This document shows positions 1 through 13,100 of a stretch of DNA of 64,000 bases, piece by piece (within the stretch, counting starts at the first letter, position 1; each line of letters begins with the position of its first letter). Origin of the DNA: Hyphochytrium catenoides. Taxonomy: Eukaryota > Sar > Hyphochytriomycetes > Hyphochytriales > Hyphochytriaceae. The notes beneath the pieces were generated by a model that saw nothing but the letters and a program-made list of their open reading frames with translations, had not been told where the DNA came from and did not search any database. The stretch lies in assembly GCA_900088475.1 (NCBI GenBank), contig FLMG01003947.1, forward strand, positions 7,152 through 71,151, in the 5' to 3' direction. Made by a program: the position numbers and the translations under genes.

Positions 1-962
1 CTGGAGGCGCCGGGTGATAGAGAAGCTTCTCCTGGTGGAAGTATAAAATAGTAGCGAGTACGAAGAAAATCCCGCCTCCAACGTAGCCGACAGTAGTCAG
101 CCAGGATATAAGTGTCTGCGTCATGGATGTCATGCTCCGCGTCTTCCCGCACGAGCTCCAACGTAGCCAACGTAGAGTGAAGAAGACCTGATGGGAGGCA
201 ATCTTTGGGGCCGGACGCCCTAATTAAAAGCCCCGCTTATTATCCTCCTTGTCTTGGCCCTTGGCCCTTGCCTTTTGTTTGTTGGCCCCTTGCGTTGGCA
301 GTTGCTTGACAACCACCGGATCGCTAGGAAATAACTGGGCAGACCAGAGGGGTGTGTCATTCACTAGATTACCCTAGAAAGCTGCATGGGAGGAAAGGTA
401 TGGCACCACTTCGCGGCCGGACGGAAGAGAGATGACAGAGAACGACGAGGGAGAGCAGGAACTTGATATGTGTGAGAGAGAGACGAGGGAAGGATAGCAA
501 TGGGCCCTCCGATGGCTTCCTCGTCAGCGCTGAAAGGGCAAAAAGTGAAAAAGTGAAAGGGCAAATCTGGGACCATGAGAAGTATGCATCACCCTCATCT
601 CTTGAAAGCCAGAGTGATGTCACCATCATGGGAATTCGGAATAATACCATGGGTCTTTCCGCATGTAACAAAGCAGACATAACAGCAGATTAGGGATTAA
701 TACTCTGTTTATCCAGAACGCCTTAAGCCAGAGCGCAAGAGATGCACCGTAAGTGCCAGCTTCCAGGCCAAGATCCATCTCTCACGGTCATTGCGCTGCT
801 TCCTTTCCCTGCTCATCGCCCACCTATCAGTCTCTCTCTCACTTGTGATCCTTCTTGTCTCTCCTGCCGCTCACTCTCTATTCTCCACAATCTCTGTTTC
901 AAGGCTTGGCCCCAGCGTAAGGAAAGTGAGGAGTACGAGGACCATCGAGACTTAGGGACGCT
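1..962. other. No gene recognised (left edge)
   Basis: Only short unconvincing reading frames are present and no family is recognised. The last part must hold the promoter and 5' leader of the DUF2062 gene that starts at 963. An exon of a gene entering from the left cannot be excluded. Confidence 0.4.
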
Positions 963-2339
963 ATGTCAGAGAACTATGTGGTCCGCACCTTCAGGACCAA
1001 GATCCTTAACCCAATGGTGCAGGTCGTCAAGTCAGGAGGTGAGGCTCTCGGGCACGCGCAGATGTGTCTCCTTTCTTCACTCTGCTGCCTTTCACAGTCT
1101 GTCCTTCAGTTCTCAAAGGACTGCTCCTGCCATCTGTTAATCTTTATTCTCTCCTACACTCACGTGCTTTCTAGCTATGCCTGCTCGCTTTCTATCATAC
1201 TCATCCATCCCTCTTTGTTTAGTCACCCCAGAGAAGCTAGCTTTATCTATCGCATGCGGAGTAGCGGGCGGTGAGTGGGCATACTCAGATAGACATATCT
1301 ACCTACAATCGCTTCTTCCATTTGGTGCATTTCCTTCCAGAGAGTCATTATAAGCCTTTGGCCTGTTGGCCACCATCTCTTCTTCAACTAGTCTCTTTTG
1401 TTTCCTGTGCTCAGTCCATGCCTTGTCATTTGCTCGTTTCTTCTTGCTCTTGGTCAAGCCTTTGGCTGCCCTTCTTCTGACTGGCTTCAACTGTTCACTT
1501 ACACTTGTTGTTATGAAAACCTGCGGCAGGAGTCTTCCCTATTCCTGGGCTTACCTCGCTTCCGGTGGCAGTGTTCATTGCGCTGCTTGGCCTCAATCCT
1601 GTGGCCTCAATGACCGTCAACTATGCGGTGACGCCTCTAAACATTGCCTCCGTTCCCGTCTTTATGTACTACGGAGCCCGGCTTGTGGGTCAGCAGCCCA
1701 TTGAATTTTCCTTAGAGTCTATGATGACGGTAAGTTTTCCTTTTTCATTACCTGTGGGTCACTGCTCTCTCTTCCAAGCTGTATGATTCCTCTTCTACTG
1801 CCTGTAGTGTACGACGCGGTGACCTCCGCTCTACCTTCCGTCAACTGCTTTATCTCTTTCCACTTTGTCACACAAGGCTGTAAGTCTTCTTCTTCCTGCT
1901 CTCCTGTACTCGCCTTTTAGCTCTTGAGCGCCGATCTGCTATAAGCGGTATCGCAGTGACTACTTTTCTTCCTTTTCTTCAGACGATTGCCGTCGTCACA
2001 TAAGTCTTCTACAATCTCTTTGCTGACTGCGCATTCATCTTCCCGTTACCGTGACAGCGCAGTTCGTCTCCATCTTACCCTTTTCCTCCTCATATTCCTT
2101 CGTCGCCTCAGGCCTTTGGACAGGACAAACTGGGCACGCTCAGGCACTATCAATGGGCCTTGATCAATGGCATCATCGCCTGGTTCGCATTCTGTCCTGT
2201 AGCGATTGCTCTTCTGTACTTCCCTCTCCTCCCTGTTATGCGCAGACTTCTACCCCGTGAACACCCAGCTTCTTCTTTGTCTCGACGGGGTTCATCTCTT
2301 AGCAAAGACGGCAGCGAAAAGCTAAAGAAAGCAGTTTAA
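963..2339 (+). CDS. DUF2062-domain membrane protein, spliced
   Basis: Exons seen: 963-1038 (starts MSENYVVRTFRTKIL), 1232-1270 (EKLALSIACGVAG), 1530-1729 and a last exon from about 2110. Phases agree at the first two junctions. Joining exons 2 and 3 gives AGGVFPIPGLTSLPVAVF followed by LLGLNP, then TPLNIASVPVFMYYGARLVG. This is the DUF2062 pattern of a small Gly/Pro-rich hydrophobic core with an asparagine-proline step and a second membrane segment. The last exon (AFGQDKLGTLRHYQWA...) adds a membrane segment and a basic tail ending at the TAA. The DUF2062 family is known mainly from bacteria and algae and its function is unknown. Exon 3 can join the last exon directly in phase 0; frames at 1808-1881 and 1983-2003 hit stops in that phase, so a further small exon is unproven. 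Confidence 0.65.
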
Positions 2340-2746
2340 ATAAGAGTGCCACGGATTGTGGGGAACAGGCAAGATGAAGTATCTCCTGCTTCTACTTCCT
2401 AGTGTAGGTGAGCCAAAGTCGTGCCAGCGCAGCGCGGTAGAGGGATTAGCCCGCCCACGTTTCGCTGGGCCTTACGATGAAGGGTCAAGGAAACTCTTAG
2501 CTTCGCCATAGACTCGAGAGAAGTACGTCACAAAGCGTCAAGTTAGCGTGTATGTCTCCATGGGCTGACTGGGACCATAGCCGGAGGAGGAGGTCCGTTG
2601 AAAGGTTGAACAACGTCGTAGAGAGTCATCCTATCACACCATTAGCACATGTCATGTTAGCGTGTCAACCATCCGGTTTTGACAGGGACAATAGCTATCC
2701 AAGAAGACGAGCCAGCTACGCAAAACCCCAAAGACGCGGGACAGGG
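2340..2746. other. Convergent intergenic spacer
   Basis: This spacer lies between the 3' ends of the DUF2062 gene (+) and the L-2-hydroxyglutarate dehydrogenase gene (-). It is presumably 3' UTR for both. No other feature is seen. Confidence 0.4.
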
Positions 2747-5490
2747 TCACCCTAGCATGGCTGCCGCTCTCTCCCCCAACCAGAGAGATGCAGTAAGGCC
2801 CGGAGACTCGATCCCCAGCAAATTAATTAGGCCTGGGATGCGATGGTGCTCATAGCCCTACGTGAAGCAAGCGAGTCCATCAATATCCCTATTTTGAAAG
2901 GGGGCTTCATACATATGCCGATGGTCCTCTTCTTTCCCATTAGTCAAGACTTCCGTACACCGCTGGTCACATCATCTGCGAGCCCCATCTTAATGTGCTG
3001 CCTCTGTCACAAACCTGGAGTAAAAAGTCCCTAGACTCCTCTCCTGGACCTGAGATCTTGGGCCTGATGCCAGAGTAATCGGGCTCGAGTTGCCCATCCA
3101 TAAGGCCAGGCCAGTAGTTCCTGATGCGAGAGTAAAAGTGTTCGGCCCGCCCAGCGTCTACCTAAAGGTTACAAGATCAGACGTCACCGGATAAGCTAGT
3201 ATACAAATAGGACAAAGAAGCGGCTTCAGAAGGCAAAACCTCTTAGGAGGCGGAGAAGAGTTGAACAAACACCAGACTTCCGGGGTACGACTTCAAATGA
3301 ACGGGACCACCAGCCACTGAAAGGGGATGGGCTAAGCAGTGACCTACGGAGTAATCCTCCTTCTCAATCCACTGCACATCGGGTCCAAAGCGTGTGCTTC
3401 CCTGAAGATCAATGGTGGCATGCACGCCGAGTCCTCCAGGCTCTGGCACAGGGTATATCAGTCGCCTACACCAGTCGTCGGGCAACGCAGCACAGAGCAT
3501 AAGGCAAGCGCAGATTGGCAGCAGCAAACAAGGACTACGCGGGTGATGGGATGGTAGGTGTCACGATATTATCAGTGAAAAGCAGCAGCTGACAGAAGGA
3601 ATATGCAGGGAGAGGAGAAGGCGCACTAACGTGAAGGGTGAACGGCCGCTGAGCCTAAAATAGTTTCCCTTGGCTAAGTACGGAGAAGGCAGTAGGGCTT
3701 CGTAACTCGACTGATCTTGTGGGACACGCACGGAGCGAGCTAATGGAACCGCAAGAGACGTCAGCAATATAAAGAACGCATAGCATCCTTAACGGAACAA
3801 TGAAGAGTTGGTAGAGCGGATGTACAGGACAATATATCGAGAAGCCATCAATGCAAAAGCAGCGTCAGAAGTCCAGAATGGGAATCACGACGGGGAAAGG
3901 CCCTAGGTCCATACATCCCAAGCGGAGAAGAGACAGGAGCCTCCGCATGAAAGATATAACCCTCGCAGTCTTGTAGGGAGAGAGTACATATCTGACCTAC
4001 GGCTACGCTCTTCAATCCAGCGGCGTTGACCACCACATCGCACTGGAGAGAAGTCTCAGCCGCTTGCACCTCAAACCTTCGCTTCCGCTCCGTCTGCACT
4101 CTTATCCCTTCCGAAGCAGTGTGGAACGCAATTATAGCGCCCCTTTCCTCCGCTATGCCCTGTAACGATAGGGATATAGGTCATGTGATCAGTGAATGTA
4201 TTCGGGAGAGAAGCAAAAGAAGTCCGAACAAGCGATTCAGTCTATATAGTATCTGACTACCCGGAGGATGTAATCAATGGCCTGGACTTCGTACCTGGAG
4301 AGTTAACATCAGCGCATGGCTGTCTACAATGCCACTAGATGGACTAAGCAAGGCCTAAATGATGCAGCAAGCCTCTCAGCCAAAGGGTTATCGGAGCGAA
4401 AGGTTCCACGCATAACGTAAGATAGGTTAGACAAAGAAGAGTTAGGAGGAGGGAAACCGAAGCAACGAGATTGCTGACGTATTAGCCATCCAAGACGAAA
4501 CACAGTGGACCTAGAGAAGCTGATGATGAGAGAGGAGCGATCTCTGAACCTTCTGGCAGCGGACTTCGGGCTCTAGTTGGGCCACATCCTGTGAAGAGAG
4601 CAATTGCAGATCATTGACACCATTTGCAGCAGCTCTGTGTCTAATCTGATCAAGCTTCAACGACTACGTGTAGCAGAGGAGCAGGCGCCAGAGTATGGAG
4701 AAAGAGAAAAGATAAGGGGTTTGGTCCAGCAGCGAGGAAGGTGTGGGCAACAAAGGTGTAGTCATCGTCGGTGACGGCAGCTGAGAAGTACACAGCTGAG
4801 AAGTACACAATTGAACTGGGGTGATAGACAAAGCGAAGGTTCTGACGAGAAAAGCTCAGAGGACTCATTAGAAAGGAGCTTCACTTTCATTCCTCTTTCT
4901 TTACCACTCTTACCTCGGTCTCATTGGTAGCAACAATAAGCTTGCCGCACCGATGGTGCGGTATGTGGTGCCTTTGAACAAAGTCATAGAGAAGCTTCTT
5001 CCCCTCTACACATGCTTGCGCCTTGATGCTACCGGGTGGATAGTATATACCAGCTGCAAGCATGCGCGGAGTTGGTCAGAGGATAAACGGTGGCATGGCG
5101 CGAACAACACGTAAAACCGGGATGGTAACAATGGTAAGACCAAATGGCGGAGCATCCTCCGACTCAAGGCTCTTAACAAGAATGAGCCAGAGAGTGGTCG
5201 TGCAGGAAGAGGGGGCATAGTTTCTGTTAAGGTACCATGAATAACCTCGCTGTTTCTGGAGCTCACTCCGGCACCAATGGCGCCTGTAGCCTCAAGTACT
5301 AGAACCTCGAAGCCTGCATATCGTCAGCGGGTTCAGAAGTGAGATCCGCTGAGGCCAAAATAGCATGAAGCCAACCCGTGGGGCAGAGAATGGCTATACC
5401 TCGCTTGCTAAGAGCGGCAGCGCTCGCTAACCCAACCACTCCAGCTCCTATGACGCAGGCAAGACTCTTCTTTTTGGTTACTGGCTGCAT
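2747..5490 (-). CDS. L2HGDH: L-2-hydroxyglutarate dehydrogenase (FAD-dependent)
   Basis: The enzyme oxidises L-2-hydroxyglutarate, a by-product of malate dehydrogenase, to 2-oxoglutarate, usually on the mitochondrial inner membrane. About nine exons read in order on the minus strand. The first holds the N-terminal Rossmann motif [19 protein letters not shown], starting at the ATG at 5490. The next reads [14 protein letters not shown], and [20 protein letters not shown] follows at about 4980-5060. Then come [11 protein letters not shown] with LEPEV near 4570-4640, [15 protein letters not shown] near 4310, [10 protein letters not shown] near 4030, and [14 protein letters not shown] near 3650. 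[20 protein letters not shown] lies near 3430, [18 protein letters not shown] near 3070, and [17 protein letters not shown] near 2800. Donor and acceptor phases agree wherever checked. No obvious mitochondrial targeting peptide is seen, since the Rossmann motif starts about 12 residues in. An upstream exon could add one. Confidence 0.9.
4782..4811. repeat. 15-bp tandem duplication in an intron
   Basis: AGCTGAGAAGTACAC occurs twice in succession inside an intron of the L-2-hydroxyglutarate dehydrogenase gene. It looks like slippage and no function is evident. Confidence 0.6.
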
Positions 5491-5574
5491 TAACGCACTT
5501 CAAGAGAAGACCCTCTTACTCGTCTCGCACCTACGCCACTGCTTCTGCCAGGGCACTACAGCTATCTAGAGCTC

Positions 5575-5790
5575 CACCACACAGGGTTCAGCACCCCACC
5601 ATACAGCTCAGCAGCTCGGCCACACAGCTCCACCATACAGCTCCAGTACTCCAGCATAGAGCTCCGCAGCTCCAGCGCACAGTCCAAAGACACAGCTCAG
5701 GATCTACAGCATACAGCTCAGCAGCTCCTACACACAACTCAACCGGACAGCTCCAGCCCTTCGTCAACAAACAGCAGCAGCAGCTTCGAT
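5575..5790. repeat. Degenerate CAGCTC-rich repeat tract
   Basis: The words CAGCTC, ACACAGCTC and CATACAGCTC recur about fifteen times with irregular spacing. It is a low-complexity array just upstream of the L-2-hydroxyglutarate dehydrogenase start (5490). A 60-residue minus-strand frame across it is an artefact of the repeat. Confidence 0.7.
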
Positions 5791-6498
5791 TAGGAAGTAC
5801 ACAGGTTCAGCAGCAGCCCCCAGATGTCCAGTCCAGCCCACGCTTCAACATTGCTCTTCAGGGCGGTAACGGCTAGGAATAGAGCAGCATTAGGTCTACC
5901 ATAAAAAGACTGAACCAGTAGAGGCTCTGAGAGTAAGGGGAGCCAAGATAGTCGCTAACGCTAGAATCGACTGATCAGAATCAGCAACATTCTGTACTTG
6001 TACGCCAAAAGATCTATCAGAACCAGAAAGGCGTGGAAGGATTTACACCCAAGATCGCCTCAGGATTCTTTCCCAACGGCCACTAGGACAAGGCTCGTGA
6101 GCTCCCACAGCGAGGTTAAGCCTTGAGCGCGCTTCAGTATAGACATTGGATAGGATAGTCTGAATCTCTTTGAGCCAATAGGATCTAAACGTTGGTTTAG
6201 GCCTCGAATGTCAGGAGGATCTCCGTCAAATTGGCGGTGTTTCAGAAGCTTTACCACTCTGGGTAGGTGCTGCAAGCGAGACTAGAAAAGGTGATTGTTA
6301 TTGCAGATAATGTCCATACCATGCACTGACACAGAACTGCGTAGACGTGGCCGCACTGCTTGTCCTCCTGCTGCTACTCTCTCTTGACGCTTTGATCTCA
6401 CCAATTTCAAATTCGGTACGTCTCCTCAAGAGCACAGTGACCCCTTGAGGTCAGGTTCCGGCTCTAAGCCACTAAACTGAGAATTGTGGCAGGCTGAT
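5791..6498. other. Intergenic region between divergent genes
   Basis: No coding sequence is recognised. With the repeat tract it separates divergent L2HGDH (-) and NAXD (+), so it should hold the promoter of the latter. Confidence 0.4.
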
Positions 6499-8995
6499 AT
6501 GATGTCTGAACTAAGGGCTGCCGTCGAGTCAATTGTCCCAGCCCTCACTTCAACTTTGCACAAGGGACAGTCAGGTTAGTATGCTTAGCTACTACTCTCC
6601 TTCCCTGGACGCATCTTCTTATCATCACCTGGGCCTGCTTGGCTCTCTTGGGTTCACTCTTCGTGCCTGGCTCAAGAGATGGTTTCTTTCTTGTCATAGC
6701 ACATATCTGTTGTTTGCTGGTGCCACATCTACGAAGGATAGTTGCGCCGTCCAGGTGTTTATCTCCTATCTTTTACACGCCTTTGGCGCTCATTGATGAT
6801 TGCCTCAACGTTGGCTTTCAGGCAAGATCGCTGTGCTAGGTGGAAGTTTTGAATACACTGGAGCTCCCTACTATGCGGGGATGTCTGCTCTCAAGATGGT
6901 CTCTCACGCTTATGATCCCTTTGTAGAGCTTGACGACAAATTGAACGCTAACTTTACCTGCTCACTGTTCATACTTCTCTCCGTTCCCCCTTCTTACTGC
7001 CCATGTCTGTATCTCTCTATTGATGTCGCCATCCTCCAGGGCGCTGATCTAGCTCACATCCTTTGTGCTGAGGAGGCAGCGATCCCGATAAAGAGCTATT
7101 CGCCGGAGCTCATAGTGCATCCTGTGCTCAAAACGGCCGCGAGAGAGAGGCCAACTGGTGAGTTGCAAGCTCATGACTGACCATTCGTCAAACTCGTCCT
7201 TGCAGGCCGGTCATCTATCTCTCGGGTGAATTGTCTCATCGTTTCGCTTGCCCCTTGCGACTTCAAACGTGAAACAGCGGAGCAAACCCGAAACATAGTG
7301 TCTGAGGTCACAGAGAGAGTGATGGCGATCCTCCCACGATTAGACTCTTTGGTAAGGCACGGCATGGAGGGAGAGCATCATCGTACCACCACGTATGAGC
7401 TACGCAAGCTTCTGGGACAGAGTGATTATTAGCTCACCAGGGTTTCACCTAACTTTGCCTCGAAGGTCATTGGCCCCGGAATGGGAAGAGATCCTCTCGT
7501 TCTGGAGTCGGTTGAGAGCATTATTCGCGCTTGCAAAGAGAAAAAATTTCCCCTTGTCATAGATGGAGATGGGCTCTTCCTTCTGGCGTCTAAACCTCAG
7601 CTTATCAAGGGCTATGAGAATGCTATTTTGACGCCCAACGTGGTAAGACCTGTAAGGAAAGGGGCACAAATGATAGAGGGACGGAAGAGGAAGGATACAT
7701 AGTCCGCCCACGCACAAGCTTGGTGGAATCGCTGTAAAGACACTTTCGCTATCGGCCGATCAGACGAGAGGGTGAGCCTTCGGAACACGCCATCGTGATA
7801 ACTTGGACTATGGCTGAACAGAGATGAGGGCAGTCACTAAACGGAAACGTGTAGCTAGATGAAATCATCAGCCCAGAATAGTGTTAGATATGGAGTTCTC
7901 CATAGAGCCAAACGCGAAAGTTAGGACTAGAAGCTGATACATTGTCGCAGATGGAGTACAAACGCCTTTCGGATGCGGTCAAGAAGCTGGAGCCAGAAGA
8001 AACCGCTGAAGCAAAGGACCAGGATCTCAAGCCGGCCATTCTCTCTACATTGTAGGACACTATGCCGTTTTGTCCTCTCTACATTTTGTTAGAAACCTCT
8101 CATTCTTGTGGATACTCTTTGCGCTTCTCTTGACTCAATGTTACACACCTAAAGCTTCACGTCTCCCTTTCTCATCGCTATTTCTTTATCCAAATGACTA
8201 GACTAGGCAATGTGACCATCCTGCAAAAGGGAAAATGTGACACCATTGCAGCCGGAAAGATAGGTACGGGTTGATCTTTCGCACCTCCTGCCATGAAGAC
8301 GCACTTGTTCCGCGGTATCTCCGTCTTATCTCCCTTTTCTGACGTACAATGGCATTTGGGGCAAACCCTTTGTCGGAAGCTTTGTTGGTGTGCAACCACT
8401 CATGTCCCTCCCTTTCGATGGAGTTTTGCCTCTGTTTTGTTTGTATAAGTCTACTTCGTGACTAATGCTATCTGCGATCAAGTGGTTGAACAGTGTGAAG
8501 GAGGCTCACCAAGGAGATGTGGAGGGCAAGGCGATGTAAGGGCTCCTCTGCAAGCTGGTTGTATGAACTCTTGCATGGATTTTCTCATGGACTCCTGTTG
8601 CAGGTATTAGCGGGCAGTCTTGGAACGTTTCTTGCTTGGGCGCAGAAGAAAAGGTTAGTCTTTAGACAGACGTGATGTGATAACAAAGTGCTATGACTAA
8701 GATATGCACGGTTGTTTCAATCTAGGGATACCGTGAAGTATCCGGCCACTCTGCTGGCTGCTTATGGCGCTTCGTTTGTTACAAGAGAAAGGTAAGAGCT
8801 GACGAGGGGAAAACAAGCGTTCGTTGTCCTGATGGAAGAAAAAAGTCTATCCGAGAACGTGACATGCTTGTTCTTTCCAGTGCCACCGAAGCTTTCAAAG
8901 AGCATAAGCGGTCCATGACGACTCCTGACGTTATCTTACATTTGGGAAGCGTGATGGAGAAGAATTTTCCAGTAGATCTCACATCCAAAATGTGA
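6499..8995 (+). CDS. NAXD: ATP/ADP-dependent (S)-NAD(P)H-hydrate dehydratase
   Basis: This metabolite-repair enzyme dehydrates damaged S-NADHX and S-NADPHX back to NADH and NADPH. The first exon (6499-about 6574) encodes MMSELRAAVESIVPALTSTL, and the next begins KIAVLGGSFEYTGAPYYAGM, the ribokinase-fold N-terminus with its G-rich strand. Further family motifs are GADLAHILCAEEAA (about 7040), VIGPGMGRDPLVLESVESI (7470), PLVIDGDGLFLL (7550), ILTPNV with EYKRLSDAVKKL (7625 and 7955), GNVTILQKGKCDTIAAGK (8200), and GGSPRRCGGQGDVLAGSLGT split across two exons (8490-8640). The final exon ends at TGA 8993-8995. The substrate/ATP motif CGGQGD is intact. About ten exons are present; junctions around 8050-8200 and 8265-8470 are the least certain. 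The eukaryotic partner epimerase (NAXE) is not in this window. Confidence 0.9.
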
Positions 8996-10150
8996 GGTGC
9001 ACGGGACTATCTGTGCTTGACGCAGGCTACTGACCAGTGGGAAGTCTTCAAGTCGATTATCATGATGCTTCTGGGTGAAGTGCTCCTCACTATTTGTCTG
9101 TCTTAGTTCCGGCTCTTAGCAACACAGTTACTTCTTCAAAACCTCTGCAAGACCGCGCGAGCCAGCGCACGAGTAGTTTAGCTAAGCACGAGTAGGTCAG
9201 CTAAGAATACAGCTTTCAGTCCACTATAGCGGGCCGAATTGGATCTCCTGATGTTCACACTGACACAAAGAGCAACTCACGCAGCGTAGGGCTTTCTCTC
9301 AACTACCTCCTCCACCAGCGATAGCAAGGTTGTATGGCTAAGAGTGACATGAAACAATCTGCTCCTTGACAGGAAAGTAGAAGCTACCTCTAGACATCAT
9401 CCATTATCTCGCCCCCCCAACGGTCATCTATTGGACGATGTCCTAAGAACTTCTAATGAGCCCCTAACGATCCACCATAGAACAGATCCGCCAGCAGCTG
9501 GCCTAGCCTGCCTTAGCTGCTGCTGATGTCCTCATCGCTCCACCATCATTCATCCTCGTCTTCAGCCTTCAGCACATGGCTAGCCTGCCTTAGCCTGCTG
9601 CTGATGTCCTCATCGCTCCACCATCATTCATCCTCATCTTCAGCCTTCAGCACTTGGAAAGGCCCACGACAACTTCATAGAATCATTCTTATCGTCCTAT
9701 GAATGACGCCTTTTCTCCATCATGAGCTATTTTTAAAGGGAGTGTATTGCTGCGCTTAACTATCCTCAAGAGTCAAGAACTAGGAAAGAAAGAGTACGCG
9801 ATACCTTGGTTTGTCACCAATCATGTGAAATCTTTCGTAGGTTTCCTCGCGAAAGTCATGCAAAATCGGATCATTCTACATATATATGTGTCCTTCAATA
9901 GATGGGCAAGGAAGGAATCCTTCAACTGGAGGGATTCTTTCATTGCAAGAGGGCCATACATCGGTTCTCATGCTTTTGGTGGCTTTTGATCCTCGTTCGC
10001 AGAGCTCCAGCTCGGAGGCTCATCGATCGGCAACTCCCGCTCACTTTGTTCTTATCTGTCTTCACACTGTCGGTGAAAGGCAGTAGACGAGACGAGCTCG
10101 ACGAAGGAGGCTGTATATTGGTGGCTTACGGCCTAGGTTGATAAGGGACA
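8996..10150. other. Intergenic region with a duplicated segment
   Basis: No gene is recognised. It contains the direct repeat listed separately, and near 9175-9205 a short duplicated GAGTAG...AGCTAAG word. The distal part must carry the TTC4-like gene promoter. Confidence 0.4.
9504..9655. repeat. 77-bp tandem direct repeat, two copies
   Basis: The copy starting at 9504 (TAGCCTGCCTTAGC...) is followed immediately by a second starting at 9581. They differ by only a few substitutions or indels. The second copy ends in TTCAGCCTTCAGCAC near 9652. No target-site duplication or coding capacity is seen. Confidence 0.85.
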
Positions 10151-13100
10151 ATGGATTCTACACCTCCCGGCCTTGAGGAGCTGTTGGCAGCTGACTTCAC
10201 AGAAGGGCTTCGGACATGGTCAGAGCAGGAGAGAAGGAACTATTGCGAGGTACATCGACGTTTCTGAGATCTGGCATATGCTATTAACGCTGATTACATT
10301 TCTTGACTGTCTCCGTCCTGCTCGATCTCCTTACGGTCCTGCAGGAGATCGGGGATATTCCTCTCTTTCAAGAGACCGTGAATCCCGATGACCCCATGGT
10401 AAGTAATGGGGAAGAGCTTAGCTCATACGCACTCGTCGAGTTGTCTTCCTGTCGTTGACACTACAGTTCAACCCATAACAGGTCCAAGCGCTTACCGCCC
10501 TTCAGTATGAGAATGAGACACCAGAGTCCTTGGCGTTGCACTTCAAACAGAAGGGAAATGAGATGGTTAATAACGCAAAGAAGCTAAATAAGTTGTACTG
10601 GAGAAATGCGCTCCAGTATTATACGGTAAGATGGAGGTGATAGAGAGAGGATGCCAGGAATAGACCTGAGTACTGAATGGACATAGTGGCAAACTTTGGC
10701 AGAGTCAGGGGAAGAGAACGATGGTTCCAACATAACTGGGAAAGGAAGCGTCATGGCGAAGAAAAAAGCTTAGAAGCAAAGACACCATAGAGATGTAACC
10801 AGGAGATCAGGGGAGATTGTGGAATAGACGAGTTAGCGCGGTGGAAGAAGGCAGTAAGAGCGAGATACAAGTACTTAGTTGGACTTCCTCCTTTCACCGT
10901 CTCATGAGGACTATCATCTCTACTTTTTTTGTCGCGCTTGTGATGTAGGAGGGGCTGGAGTGGCTCCAGAAAGCGCAGACGGCGGCTAAAGAGAAGGCTG
11001 AGAGAGGCGAATTGGTGGACGACGTCCGCGTGAAGGAGGAGAACGGAAAAGAAATGACACTTTCTGAACTACACTCTACGATCTTGTCCAATAGAGCTGC
11101 AGTTAACCTGGTGAGAGGAACGCACATAGAGGGAGACACAAGGAGGATGTACAGGAGATGACGAGTAGCAGTAGTAGTCAGTACTTGACACTCAGGAGGA
11201 AGAAGGAAAGAGGCAACAAAGAATGCAGCTGATTCTAAACAGCTTACAGGAAGAGAGGAAATGCCCACCTTCCTGGATGCTGGGTCAAGCTGTCCTTAAG
11301 AATCTCTTGTCGGCATCAGTCCTTTCCTCGCTCCCGATCATTGTCTCATTACATCTTACCTGAAAATTGCTTAGGCACTCAAGAACTATCGTTCGGTCAT
11401 CGATGATGCGCTACATTCGCTGTCCATCACCCCTCTCAATATCAAGTCGTGGTATAGACTCTGCAAAGCTTCACACGCACTTAAAAGGGATGCAGACACC
11501 GTTCGATACTGCGAAAAGGGACTCGAGATAGATCCAGATAACAAGGTGTGTCTCATCCCCACTCAAAGCCTTCATGCCTACCCATAGTTCCAACCTCTTC
11601 GACAAACTTTTGATGTACTTCCCTCCTATATCTTTCAAGTTTGTAGAAGTCTTGAGTCTCCTTCTCTCTTCTTTGCTTTTTTTCCTCTCCCATTTAAGCG
11701 CTCCAACTTGTAGGAGATAAAGAAGCTTCTTGAAGCATCACAGGAAGCGCTTCGACAGCAAGAAGAGCTGAAGGTCAGTAGAGCTCGTGTCCGTGTGGCT
11801 CCGTTGCTCTAACGAGAAATAAAACTCGGCCCTGGTAATAGAGGAAGAAAGATGCAAACCTTCGAGCCCACCGAGATAAAGTTGACAAAGTAAGCATTTT
11901 TCTGTTTTGTCCACCTGCAAGGGTTTGCTCATTGTTCTGTTGTCGCTAACTCGCCACAACTATCTCTTCCCTTTGGCTTTGGATAGTACCGCAAGCTCTG
12001 TGAGCAACGGGGAATAAAGGTTGGCAAGGCAGCATTCTCAGACTCACGGATAAAAGAGTATCAAGGGAAGGCATACTATGATGAGGTGGGCTCCTTGGTC
12101 TCCCTTTCCCTTTTATACTCGCTCTTCCTTCGGCCAAATATGGCAAAACTTGTCTGACTTCCTCAAGCAGGAAGATCGTCAGATGCGTTGGCCTGTGCTA
12201 TTTCTTTACGATGAGTACGGACAAAGCGATTTTATCGAAGGGATGGGGGAAGATGACAGGCTGAGAGAGCACTTGGAGGTACGTTTTCCTTGTTTCCCAA
12301 GCACAGAAGAGGCGTAGCGTGGCCGTGTGATGGCCATTAGGCTTATTGTTCGGGAACAGGATAGCGAAATCCATAGAAGAAGCAATTCTACATCATGACC
12401 CAAAGACATGACTCACGGCGGTGCCGTGCCCGTACATCAATATCTGCAGCTAATGTTTCCAGAAAAAGGGTCAAGCTGTGCTTGGGATGAGCGAGACGAT
12501 TATAGGGCGTCCCGGCTGGTGATTCTGATGGAGGGAGAGTCTACGATGCAGCTGGAGGATGATGAGGATTGGTACAGAGAGTTTGAATGTGCGGCAGCTG
12601 AGCAGGTGAGAATCCACAATTCTCATCATACGCCAAAAGAAAGATGTGAGTGGCCCCAGCTCTTACTTTTAGCTGGCGAATATAGAAAAATATAACGCAA
12701 GAGAAGAAGAAGGAGAAGGAGCTGAAGAAAGCCATACATGAGGGCAAAGCTAAGGTAATTTTCTTCTCCCTGTCTACGGCTTGACTATCGCTCTGTCGAC
12801 AGAACGTTCCTAACAATGAATGGCACCGCAGTGGTGGTTGGATGTCGATCCTCTTTGCACCCTGAAGCAAGTACTCCAGCATCCTAAGTGCGTGGTCCCT
12901 GGGATTCCTATATTTAATGTCATGGTAGGCCTGCCCATGTGGTTCCTTATCAAGGACTTTGTCCCACTTTTGTCTCTCACCCTAATCATGATCGTTCCAT
13001 CTCTATGTCCATGGTTTAGCCTTGTACTTGGCCTATCTTCTCTTTCACAAGCCTAGTAGCTCTTGCCGCTTTCTCGTACGCAATATCCCTTAGCCCCTCT

